DNA of 64,000 bases from Piromyces finnis (taxonomy: Eukaryota > Neocallimastigomycota > Neocallimastigomycetes > Neocallimastigales > Neocallimastigaceae). Below, piece after piece: positions 33,055-45,504 of the stretch. The notes below the pieces were generated by a model, which worked only from the letters and a program-made list of their open reading frames with translations, made no database searches and was not told the DNA's origin. Positions within the stretch are counted from its first letter, which is position 1; the number at the start of each line of letters is the position of its first letter. Made by a program: the position numbers and the translations under genes. Location of the stretch: NCBI GenBank assembly GCA_002104945.1, contig MCFH01000020.1:310001-374000 (forward strand), in the 5' to 3' direction.

Positions 33055-34309
33055 TTAAACTTTAAAAGGTGGTCGTTCATTTATATTTATTGGTTTTCTT
33101 GGTGGTCTTCTTAAAATTTTTTTGACTGATCTTGAACCTCCTATTATTTTTGGAGTCTAATATATTATTTTAATGAATTGTTTTATATAATAATTTATTA
33201 TTTTATCATTTTTAAAATATTTCAAATTGAATATGTTTGTTTTGTATTATGTATTATATAATGTTATTATATTGTTGTATTATATTAATTAAAAAAAATA
33301 TTATTGAAATTATTTGAAAATAATATTGATATATATTTAATAGTGATTAAAAAATCAATATTAATACTTTTGATATCCTTTTATTATTACTATTATTATT
33401 ATTATTTTAATAATAGAAAAGATGGGGAAATAAAATAAAGAATAAAAATAAAAATAAAAAAAATTAAAAGGCTATTCATTTACCTTTAATGGTACTTCTT
33501 CACAATCCTCGGTAATTTCTTCATCAATTATAATATCATCATTACTATTTTTGACTTTATTCTTTTCTTTTATTAAATCATCAAAATCTCTTGTTTGTTC
33601 ATATTTAGCTGCATTAATTGACTTTAAATCCTTAAAATTCTCGGCTTCATTTTTTATAATATCATAGTCTTCTTGATATGTACTTTTTATTGGTACTGGT
33701 TGAAAATATTTTGGTACGAATTCTTTTTTATATTGATCATATTGACTAATAGGATTTAAAATATAAATTATGTGTTATTAATTTGAAATTTATTCCTCTA
33801 ATTATTTTCTATATTAATAGTATAATTATTATTGCTTTATATATTTATTTATAAATATATATATATATATATATATGAACATTTATATTTACAGTCTTCT
33901 ATAATCTGGGTAATGTCTTAAGTTTGGATGATAATCACTATCTTTTTCAATATAAAATGGATCCCTTTATATTTTTAAATAAAAATATAATTTATAAGAA
34001 TAAAATTAAAATTAAAAAATAGAAAAAGAAAAAGAAAAATGAATAATCCATTATTTAATTAAAACAAGTAATTATTTTTTTTTTTTACTATTATTACTGT
34101 TGTTGTTGTTGCTACTCATTATCAATATTAATTCAACAAAAAAAAATACAAATTTATGCTAATAATTATTAATAATAATAATTGGTAACAACGTTTCTAA
34201 ATGTATTTATAAAAAGAAAAGAAAAAAATATAAAGTTTAAATAATAAAATAATTACAATGGTGGTGAATTTAAAACATGAGAACCATTATTATAAGTTCT
34301 TTTACCCAT
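33055..34309 (-). CDS. Unrecognised 162-residue protein, possible flagellar or microtubule-associated type
   Basis: Four exons on the minus strand: 34309-34257, 33964-33893, 33745-33484 and 33156-33055; 162 residues with all phases matching. The N-terminus is MGKRTYNNGSHVLNSPPL. A Tyr/Pro-rich central part follows (DYHPNLRHYPDYRRL, KKEFVPKYFQPVPIKSTYQ), then an acidic helix and a basic Pro-rich C-terminus with RPPRKPINI and RPPFKV. No known domain is recognised. The repeated pattern of Tyr and Pro with STYQxDY-like elements recalls ciliary microtubule inner proteins. Neocallimastigomycetes make multiflagellate zoospores, so such genes are expected, but the assignment is inference. Spliced length and four clean junctions make the gene itself fairly secure. 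Confidence 0.65.
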
Positions 34310-37300
34310 TATTATTGTTTATAATAATTAATTATATATTAAAAATAAAAAAAAAAAAAATTTGTTTTTTGTTTTTTATTTTTTTTTTTTAATTTTTAAA
34401 AATTTAATGACTATAGTATTTTATAATTCTATTTATAAATATTTAAATTAAAAAGAAAAAAAGAATGAAAATAATAAAATAAAAAAAAGGTTTTTACCTA
34501 CTAATTAAGTTTTAAACTATCTTTATAATTAAAGAGGGAAAAAAAAGTTAATTTTAAATATAAAGTTTTATATTTTTTTCTTTTTTAACTTTTTAAATGG
34601 AAGTTTTACACCATAATAAAATTCCTATAAAATTTAAAAAAAAAAAAATATTTTTAATAATAAAAATTTAAAACTTTAATAATGTATACAAAATGTATTG
34701 ATTAATAATTTAATAATCTATATTTAAGGAAATTTTAAAAAAGAGAAAATTAACTTTTTAGCCAATACTTTCATTATAGGAAAAATTTATTATTAAAATA
34801 CAAAAAAAAAAAAGGATTTTATGATGGTTATTGAAGAAGTATTGGTATATTTTTTTTTAAAAAATAAAATATAAAATAATTTATTGTTATTCATACCATA
34901 TCATATATATATTATAAATAAAATATTATAAAATACTATGAAAAAAGCTTTTCTTTTAAAAGAAATAAAAGTTTATTTCTTAACTGGGCTTTAACACTTT
35001 TAGTTTACTAATTATACAATTATAAAATTTATAGACTTGGCTAACTATTTAAGTTTTTTATTTCAAAAATATTAATAGAAATGGTCAGATAAAGAAAAAA
35101 ACTTTATTTTTAAAAGAAATAATTAGATATTAACAAATAGTTTTCTTGATATGGTATATTTTGAAGAATCATATTTAAAATGAATATCTAAAAATAAAAA
35201 GAAAAAGAAATTACATGTGTCTTTTTTCTTTCTTCCTTTATTAAAAACTATTTTTTTATTTACAAGTAAAAGCACTGTTTTTATTTTTTTTATAAAAAAA
35301 ATAGGTGTTAAAATATACATTAATAACTAAAAATAATGAATATATAGTATATATTTATATCATTTATAATTAAAAATATAAATTGATATCTATCATCTTT
35401 AACTATTTTATTATATTTGTCACAATTAATATTAATAAATAATATACAAACTCCTTCCTTTTTTTTTTAAACTTTTAAAATATAAACAATATAATACCAA
35501 AAGTTTTTATAGAGTTATTTAAAAAATAACGCTATAAACATAAAACTATTTTTTTTAAATATATATATATTAAATAATTAACATCTGTTAAATATAACAA
35601 AATATGAAAGAAAAAATGATGGATTGTTTGTTAAAGAATGAAGCAACAAATAAAATAAATACATTTATAATATTCATGCTCATAAGGAATCATAATACTA
35701 TCTTTAATATTTATTTTTATACTTTAAAAAAATATGAATCTTTTATTCTTTTTTAAATATTTATTTAATAACTCAACATACATTTAATAATAACATTCCT
35801 ATATAGGGAAAAGAAACAAAAATATGTAAATACACAAGTCTATATATTTTGATTTAGTTTTTTTTTTTTAATTATCATCATTTTTTTCTTTTTTATCATT
35901 ATAAGGATTAGATTATTTTTTAAACTTTACACTTTTTATTTGTTCAACCATAAATTTTAATATTTATTTAATCTATTTTAGCAAAGCACATGGTAATATT
36001 TTCCAAATATAAAAAATTTAAAATTGTTCAAAAATTGAAAAAAAAATGTATGAGAAGTTTCCATATATAGAAGTCATTTTAAAATTATTATTAATATATT
36101 ATACATTTGTCATACCTTTTTTTTTAAATAGTATTAATGATTATCATTCTATATTAAAATCTCTTTTATTTAATTTCCATGTTAGATCCTACTATTGTCA
36201 TTGATTTAATATAAAATAAAGTTTCAAATCTTATTTATTATTAAATATATTAAATAAATTGCATATATTATAACATCATTCTTTTATGCTTTTTGAGTAA
36301 GGTGGTACACATTTTAATATATAGATAATTTATATGAAACATTATTTAATTAATATATTATGGTCAATTTTATTAATAAAAAAAAAAAGAAAATATGCTG
36401 CAAATAATTGAAAACAAAAATAAAAAATCACCTTATATTAATTAGTAAAAGAGAAATAGAAAGTAATATTAGTAATAGAAGTAGTAAAGAAATTATTCAT
36501 CATTACGCTTACAAATATTCAGGTATAAATATATTATTATGTGCTATACTATCTATATAGTACTTGTTATTCCTGTATGTGTATGTAAGACATAACTTTT
36601 CTAAAGAGTAATAATTAAATATATTTTTAATTTTAATTGGACAATTAAAAATAATAATATACATAATTTTAATTGTAAATAAAACTACAATATAAGTAAG
36701 CGTGTTTAACAAAAGCTAAAAAAAAAAAGAACATGTTGACATTTACAATAGTTTGTTACTTAGCAATTTTTGGTTTTGTAATAATGGAAATAATTTATCA
36801 TTATACTTTTTGATATAGTGATATATTTTATGTATTGGATAGCTTTTTAATATTATTTATGTATATTATTATTGATAGTATTGCTGAAATATTTATTTAT
36901 TTTATATATAATGTTCATTCATTATTATCCTTTAATAATAAGTCCTTTTCTGAGTATATATTGTAGTATTTTTTGCTGTATTATTTTTATTTTTAATATT
37001 TATATTATTAATGTTTTGTACAAACCAAATTTTGTAAGTATGACAAAAATAGATTATGGTATATAAAATTGGAATCATTTTTATTTGTGGCAATAATTTT
37101 AAAATAGACATAAATTTTGTAATTTTGTATATGTAATTATTAAAAATGAAGGCTTTAAATATTTTAGTAAACTTAATATAAATTACACGTTTTTTTTAGT
37201 TTGTTTATGATCTATTCATTGAAAAAATTGTTACATTTTTTTGTATTAGGTTGTACTATCATTAGAGTTTATAAAATGTTCCTACTATTTAAAAAAACTA

Positions 37301-40300
37301 ATAATTATTAGGAAATATGGATTAATAATAAATGATAGAGAATTAATCATTATTACTAATAATTTATAAAATTTATATTTTTAATTTTTTAAAGAATATT
37401 TTGTTAAAAAAAAGCCACAATTTATAATCTGATATTTAAAATATGTAATATTTTCAAAACATAGTATAATAATTATTATTTATATTATTATCATGTATGC
37501 TAAATAATGATATATTTATGCTGTAACAACTTTTTTAAAAAAAAGATTACTTTGATTAAAAATATATAAAAAAATTTAAAATTTCTTTTGTTATTTACTC
37601 AAATCTTTTAATTTACAGAAAGTAAATAATAATATATTTTTTTTATTTTTTGAATAAAAACTTTATTATATTAAAAACGTTTTTTTTCCTTTTTTTAATA
37701 TATATTGTTGTACCACATGGATTCTTACCATTTTTAATATAATAAAGTTTTGAGTGTTTCAAATTTCAAACCAATAAATTAAAATTTACAAATATGGGCG
37801 TAATAGGGAATTAATTGATATTTTTATTTGCGAAAGTTTTTTTTCTTTTAGTTGATAATGCAAAAAAAAAAAAATATCAAATACTATTATTGGAATAAAT
37901 GTTATTAATAAGTTTTTTTTATTTCAGGATTATATAAAGTTGTCACTTTTTTTTTATTAAAAACAAAAAAGAAAGAAAATGTAATTATTATGTATGATAA
38001 TATAAAGGTTTTAAAATATTTACGGATGTTCAAAAATAAAATTATCTTGTTAATTCTTTATTAGTTTTTATGATATTTATAATAATCTAATATCATACAA
38101 AAAATGATAATATAAAATGAGATTAAATTATATCATTTAATACTCTACAATATATTTATTAAAGATAATAATCATTGATATGGAATATAATATTTCGTTC
38201 CTATTTATTTATTCGTTTATGTATAATAAATAAAAAAATGTTGGCTAGTCAAAAAAAAATTATTAAAAAATAGATTAATTTTTTTGTAATCCCATAATTT
38301 AATTTATTAGTTTCATCTTTTATTTATTTATTATTTAAAAGAGTGTGTAATGGTATACAAAATTACTTTTTTTCTTTTTAAACTATCTTTTTAAATAACT
38401 CATTATTACTGAAATAGAACAAAACTTTCTTTTATATTTATATATTATTATAAATTATAGTAATTGTAAAGTTTTATACCTTTTTATTATATTTATTTTT
38501 GGATACTTTTTTATGTATTTTATTATCCACACTTTTAATATATGACCCATTAATTTATTTATATATTAATTTTCTTTAAACTATATATAGAATTGTAATC
38601 ATCAAATTTACTCTATTACATAATATTCATTAATCCTTTATAAAAGTAAATTATTTATTAACCTAATGGAAACATGGTAGTGGTTTATTTAATTTTTTAT
38701 TTTAAATCTATATGAACAAAAGATATATATTAATTTTTTTATATAAAAAAAAAAGATATAATAAAACGATTTATTTTCTTTTAATTGGATTCATTTTATT
38801 TTTAAAAATTAGCCGTTGAATTTGGATGAAATAAGGAAAAAAAACTAAAATTAATATTCAAAATATTTTCAGAATTTTAAGGAATAGAATTTTTAATCAT
38901 CCTTTTGATCATTCTTATTTATCTTTTAAATGAAATTAAAGAAAAAAGGAGAATATATAAAAAATATATTTCAATAATATATTTTCAATTAATTCATAGA
39001 TTACTTTAATATGTATGAAGAATAAAAAAGTTTTATATAAATTTATATTTGAATGAATCTGCGTTTAAACCCTTAAACTATATAAAATAAACTTTTTGCT
39101 TTTAATTTAATGATAAACTTTATTTTAAAGTATATTTAATTAATACTAAATTATCTAAATATAATGCATATTAATATAATTTATTATTAATATAATATAT
39201 TATAAGATATTAATATATTAATGATATATATTATTTAATTAATTTTTTAATGAATATCATTAGACAATCATATTTTAATTTTAATATAATTATAATATAA
39301 TTTATTATATTTTAATATAAATTATATTATTAATTATTTTAACTAAATGGAGAAAATATAAAACTAAAAAGTTATTGAATTGTTTTCAGTTTTAATTTAG
39401 CATTTAAATAGAAAATATAATAAATAAAAACAAATAATATATTATAAATTAAATGGATATTTAATTAATATAATATGAGCACATATTATTAATAAATTGA
39501 ATATTATTTCTTAACATTTAAAATAGTTACTATTGATAATATATTGCCTTCAATATAAAATCATTTTAATTAAAAGCATTATTCCATTGAAAATTGGTAA
39601 ATGGTTTAATGATAATATCAATATATTTAAATAAATTGATTATATATGAAGATATTCAATTTAATATATATTTAATATAAAATAATATAAGGAATTGTCT
39701 CTCTTTTTTTTTCTTATCTTGTTCTTGGTTTTTTTTTTTTTTTGAAAGTACTACTACCCTACCCATCGCAACTAAATACATAATTTTTATGTAAGGGAAA
39801 TTTTTTGGAGGTATTGAAAAAAAATTTGGTAAAGTTCTAATCTCACCTTTACACAAAATTTTACTAAATTTTTTTTACATTTAAAAAAATTCTTTTACAT
39901 ATAAAGTATACTGAAAGGTAGTAACTTTAGCCAATTTTATTATTTTTGATCCTAAAATAAAATATAAAATCTTAAATCTTATTAAACTTTAATTCATAAT
40001 ATCCTAAAAAAATTTCGTAAAAATTTCAAAATTTTAAAAAAGTTGAATAATTAATATATGATATAATATAAAATAAAATTTATAATATTATTGAATAATA
40101 TATTATATTATATTAATTAAAAGGTGTATTAAGCGCCTAATTAAAATATATAAATTCTTAATAATATAAATAAATACTATTAAATAGAGTTATTATTTAA
40201 AATTTGAAAAAAAAAACAAAAAAAAAAAAAAAATATAAATTATTCAAATTAGTAGGTTTTAATTTTTTTTATAATTTTTTTTATTTTTTTTTATTTTACT

Positions 40301-40791
40301 TTTAGAATTTTTATTATTATTATTTTTTATTAGTAGTATTATATATATATTATATATATTATATATAACTTTTAGATATTTGTTACAACACTGTTTTAGT
40401 TGAAAAAGTAAACAAAAAATAAAAAAATAACAAGACAAATTACAACAAATATTGTCAAATTACAAAAATATAAATAAAAATTGAAATGTATTTGTAATTG
40501 AAAAAAAATAAACTAAAAAAATAATAATAATAATAATAAAAAAAGGGAAAAAAAACAATTTATAGGGATTAAATAAATAGAATACCATTTTATTATTAAA
40601 AATATATTTCTTTTTAAAAGAGAATAAATAATAATACCAAAAATATAAAATTAAATGAAAAATTAAAAGTAATAAAGTTTTTTATTACAAAAAGAAATAA
40701 ATTAAAAGAGTATATTTGTTGATATTTAATATAATTCTTTTTTTTTTTTTTTTTATTTAAAAAAAATTTATATTATTAAAATAATAATAAA
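34310..40791. other. 6.5-kb gene-free stretch
   Basis: This is the longest gap in the window. It is very AT-rich, with many A/T homopolymers. Short open frames (35123-35320 -, 36509-36712 -, 36872-37066 +) show only the residues expected from AT-rich DNA (Ile, Tyr, Phe, Lys, Asn) and no domain. A small patch of higher complexity lies at about 39690-39860 (listed separately). The right end should hold the promoter of the Ndt80-like gene. I see no tRNA, repeat family or transposon remnant that I can name. Confidence 0.6.
39690..39860 (-). other. Small higher-complexity patch within the gene-free stretch
   Basis: Read on the minus strand, this patch contains an open frame beginning near 39856 with GEIRTLPNFFSIPPKNF and IMYLVAMGRVVVL, then running into Lys homopolymer. 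The words are unlike surrounding noise but too short to identify. It may be a relic of a gene or element. Confidence 0.25.
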
Positions 40792-43391
40792 ATGGCAACA
40801 GTAATGGATGCAAACATTCAACCTGCAAATCCAATATATAATATTCAACAAAATGATTATGGGAATAATTCTTTCCCTCAAACTACAAATCAATATCAAA
40901 ACCAAAATTACTCTTATCAAGCAAAAGACATGTAATTTTCTTTCCTTTTTTTTTTTTTAAATTAGTTTAATATTTAATTTAATAATAAAGTTAAAATATT
41001 ATTTATATAGTTGTTATTAACTTATATAAGACTGTAAATGAAATGTTTCAAAAATTATATATTTTTCATTTATTTACATTTAAATTTTTTACACCATATA
41101 ATTATTAATGTAATATGCTAAAAATATATTTTATTTTATATAATAGAACTTATTTACCACAAAATCAAGCAATGATAAATAATCAATATCCACCACAAAA
41201 TCAAGCAGTGATAAATAATCAATATCCACCACAAAATCAACAAATAATCCAACAAACTCAACCACCACCACCACAATATAATAATATTCCATTAAAGAAA
41301 TTATCCATAGATACTCATACTATGACAAAAACAGCAACATTAAATTCAGCACCACCACAAATTAATACAACAGGTCTTAACACAGGTTCTCCATATTACG
41401 TTCCATCTCCAAGAAGACGTCGTGGAGATCATACAAATTATGAAAGTTCAATAAGATCTTTCTTTGGAAGAACTAAACAACATTGTAATGTTTTTGATAT
41501 TAGTCATACAAAATCATATATTGTTATTATTGATCCAAAAGTTGATCGTGGTTTCTTTATCGCTGAAAATAATTGGACCTGTTACCGTAGAAATTATTTC
41601 CAAATTAGTACAGTATTTTCATGTATTGATGTTAATACTAATGAACAAGTTCAATTACCATGCTTGGTTGAAGCAAATAATAAAACTCTCAAAGTAAATG
41701 CATTTTCTTTAGGTATTTCATCGAGAATATCTAATAGTGATAAAAAAATTGATATTATTCAACATACCCCAAAACGTGATAAAGGTCCACAAATTATTCC
41801 AAAACCAAAAATAATTAAAGCTGGAGGAAGTCATTCTCAATTTGCTAGTATTGGAAATGAACAAAGTTTGGTTACTTTCGAAAGACTTCAATTTAAAACG
41901 GCTACAGCTAATAATGGTAAGAGAAGAGCAGCACAACAATACTATGTTCTTGTGTTGGATTTAATTGCCAATACTGAAGATGGTGAGATAAGAGTAGCTA
42001 CTGTTGAATCCGATCATCTTGTAGTTCGTGGTCGTAGTCCTGGTCATTACAATGATATCACTTTAAATACATCTATACCAAGAACAGTAACTATGACATC
42101 TTCTGCATCCGCTGCTGAAGGAAGATTCAGTAGATATCCATTAACTCCAACCTATGGTCAATATAATAATTCACCAATGATTCTTTCTCCTCATAGTCCT
42201 GCTTCTCCAGGCATGCCATTCCATCCTGGTAGTCAAACTCCAATTCAAACTCCACATTCTATGTTACGTCAACCTCCATTAAACTATAGTTCTCCTCAAC
42301 CAATGTCTGGTATTTCTTCTAATCCAGGAACTCCAACTAATGCTGCAACACCAATTAATCTAGCAACAGCTGCTATGCCAATTAATAATGTTTATGCAGT
42401 TAAAGAGGATAGTAATCAATATTACGCCCAAAATCCACATCCAAGTGGTAATGTTAGTACATTACCAAATCAAAATCAAAATCAAAGTTATGACAATTCA
42501 CAATCTTCTTCTATCTATATTAATCAAACTCCATCCACTCAACCTACCAACATTAATAACCAACAAAACTTCATTCCTCAAACTCAAGCCCCAATACCTG
42601 CTCAAGGTGTTACCAACCCTCCAACCCAACCAACACAACAAAGTAACTATTATCAAAGTCAAGCACCACCACCAACTCAAGCTTCTACTCAAATTTATGA
42701 TAGTTCATTTTATCCAATCTCTTCTCAACAAGGACAATCCGATCCTTATGCTATAAATAATGCTAGTACGCCAACAACATCCAATTCCAATGCAAACTTT
42801 ACTCAACAAGCCCCTGCATCCTATCAAGGTACTCCAAATCCACCACCACAAAGTATTTATATGACTCAGCCCCAAGCTACAACTTTAGCTCAAGCACCAC
42901 AAACCACCCAAAATCAATATATAAGTCAATCCTATTCACAACCCATTGCTCAAACAAGTCAATATACCATTCAAAGTACTACTCAAGAATACAGTCAACC
43001 AGCTCCACCACCACAACAAAGTACACCACAACAAGCCTATCTTACTCAACCCTCAACACAAGCCTATCTTACACCACCTCAAGCAACTGCTCAACAAGCT
43101 TCACCTCCACCAAGTAATTATATCAATGGTATTCCAAATCAAACCCAAAGTACCTTTATGGATTCACCATCCATTGATAAAAGCAGTAAAATTACGAAAA
43201 ATACAGTAGAATATTTAAATTCACCCTCTTCTAACAAAAATGAAGTTATTGAATCAACAAAGGGTCCAGAAGAAGTTAAACAATTTATAGATTCAAAAAC
43301 AAAGGATCCAAAAAATTGGTTAAATAATAGTAATCCACCTTCTGTAGCCTCTACCCAACACAATGAAATTTCTTCTTTAACCTCAAAATAA
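40792..43391 (+). CDS. Ndt80/PhoG-family transcription factor
   Basis: Two exons, 40792-40931 and 41147-43391, give 794 residues. Residues about 160-350 form an Ndt80/PhoG-like DNA-binding domain, an Ig-fold of the p53/STAT type. The diagnostic words are FIAENNWTCYRRNYFQIS, TFERLQFKTATANNGKRRA and VVRGRSPGHY at the domain end. Family members control meiosis (Ndt80), nitrogen or phosphate starvation responses, and development (Vib-1). The N-terminal part carries imperfect 12-residue repeats of the form QNQAxINNQYPP. The C-terminal 400 residues are Gln/Pro/Thr/Ser-rich and probably an activation region. There is no paralog nearby to narrow the role. A long A/T-homopolymer leader precedes the ATG. 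Confidence 0.9.
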
Positions 43392-44046
43392 AAAGATTTT
43401 ATATAAAAGAAAATTAACCTCAAAGATTTTAAAGAAAATTAAAAGAAAATTTCATAAAATGATAAATTACAGGTATATAGAAGTTAAAATTATAGACTAT
43501 TTTTTTTTTTAATTTTAATATTTATTTAATATTTTAATTTAATATTATTTAAATCATTTTACAATTAATATGATTATATATATGTTTTCTTTTAAAAAAA
43601 AAAAAGATATATAAAATAATTTCACATTTATAAGAAATATATATATAATAAATATTTAAAATAATTTTTTTTTTTACTTTACCTAAATTTTTTTTTTATA
43701 ATAAAATCACTAAAAATTTTACCAAAAGAATAAACTAAAAAAATTTTATTCATTATAAATTTTTGATCTATTAAAATAGAATTTTTTTTTTCTACTTAAA
43801 AAAAATAGAAGATTATTTTTTAGTTAATAATAATAGTTTTCATTTATCTTTTTTTCTTATATATATAATATCTTTTAAATTGTATTACTATCTTAATCCT
43901 TTCTCTATATATATATGAATAATAAATATTAAACATTAATCTTTTTTTTTTTATTTCTTCTTATGTTTAATATTATTTTTGTTTCTATATATATATATAC
44001 AATAACATATAAAAAAAAAAAAAAACAGAATAAATAAAAAAATATA

Positions 44047-44083
<37 letters not shown>

Positions 44084-45504
44084 TTGATGATTGTTTATTA
44101 TATTTCTTTTTTATAAAATTACTAGAGAAAAAAAAAAGAAAATAGCAAAAATTTTATTCAATTATTTCATAAAAAAAAAGTAAAGTCCTTCACCTATATA
44201 TTCATAAAAATATACTAATATACTAATACAATTAATTTATGAGGTTTAATTAAAACATTTTATATAGAATAATTAGATGGTTTCCTTTTAAGTTATTATA
44301 ATTAAATCTCATAATTAATTGTATTAGTATATTTTGTGTATTATTATTCCATATAGAGTTTAATTTTTTGATAATTATTAAAGATTTATAATAAAATTTT
44401 TTAAAAGTGAATATCCCATATATTCATTTTAAATATACATTTTTTTTTTTTATTTCATTTAGATATAGGTAAAGGTATATTCAAGGACAGTTCAATTTCC
44501 AGAATTTATTCAATTATTTAGTAATCTAAATAATTTTTTCATTTTATTTTTATATAAATTTTCTTCCTATAATAATAAATATTGATAGTTTATATAATGT
44601 ATTATCTTAATAGATTATATGTACTAATATAAAAAAAGGTAAAAAAGTATTATAAAATTTTTACTACTGATTTTGACAATAATAGTCATGAGTAGTCATA
44701 ATTTAATTCTTATTGATTGAGAAAGAGATTAATGAAAAAAGAAAAATAAAGAATTTGATATATTGTACATTATGTAATTTTATAACCTTTAATTATGAAA
44801 ATTATCAATTCTTATCTTTTTATCCATATATAGCAATTATATATCACTTATTATATATATTTTTTTTTAAAAAGTGGAAAATAAACTATACCTATTTATT
44901 ATAAGATAGAATATTTAAATAGGAAAAAATTCATAAAAAAAAAAGTTCATCCTTTTATTAAAAGATTTCTAGCATGTTTTATAAAAATTATATATATTAT
45001 TTAATTAATTCCTAAAGGTATAAACATTTTCTAGATACCTATTTCTGATGATCAATAGTACTTGGTGTTTAAAATAGAAAAAAATCAATTTTATTTATTG
45101 TATTAATAGTAGTATTTATGATTCAAGCCACATTGCATAGAATGAAATGAAAGCTTTTTTTTATTAAAAATCATTAAAAAATGTCTATATTTAATAAACT
45201 TTATTTTATAATAAAATGGTTAAAGAGACAATATGTTAAAATTTTATTAAAATTTTCCATTATATTCTCAACAGCTTTTTTTGATATTAAATTTTACCAA
45301 AATTATAAAATGCATCCGTGTAAATATATAAAGAATATATTTTATAATATATTATTATATATCAAATTTATTAGTAATTAAGGGTTTTTTTTATTAAATC
45401 TGATAATGGATGACTAATAAAAATTTTTATTTTAAATTTATAAAAAATAAAAAAAAAAAAACAAATTTTTTTATTTTTTTTTAAATATCTTTACAAACAA
45501 TACA
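43392..45504. other. Intergenic region upstream of THI20 copy 1
   Basis: 2.1 kb of AT spacer containing poly-A runs (one of about 31 A near 44048-44078) and the long inverted repeat at 44217-44333. Short frames at 44713-44904 and 45181-45381 have no domain. The last 50 bases, from about 45454, are shared with the leader of THI20 copy 2. Confidence 0.7.
44217..44333. repeat. Near-perfect inverted repeat, arms of about 36 and 35 bp
   Basis: The left arm (44217-44252) and the reverse complement of the right arm (44299-44333) agree except for one mismatch and one single-base gap. They are separated by 46 bases. Arms of this length are hard to obtain by chance even in AT-rich DNA. It resembles a small MITE-like element or a transcribed hairpin. 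No target-site duplication is obvious. Confidence 0.75.

Noticed and set aside
36872-37066. 64-codon plus-strand hydrophobic frame
   Set aside because: Composition is what AT-rich DNA gives by chance (Ile, Tyr, Phe); there is no domain and no splice-consistent context.
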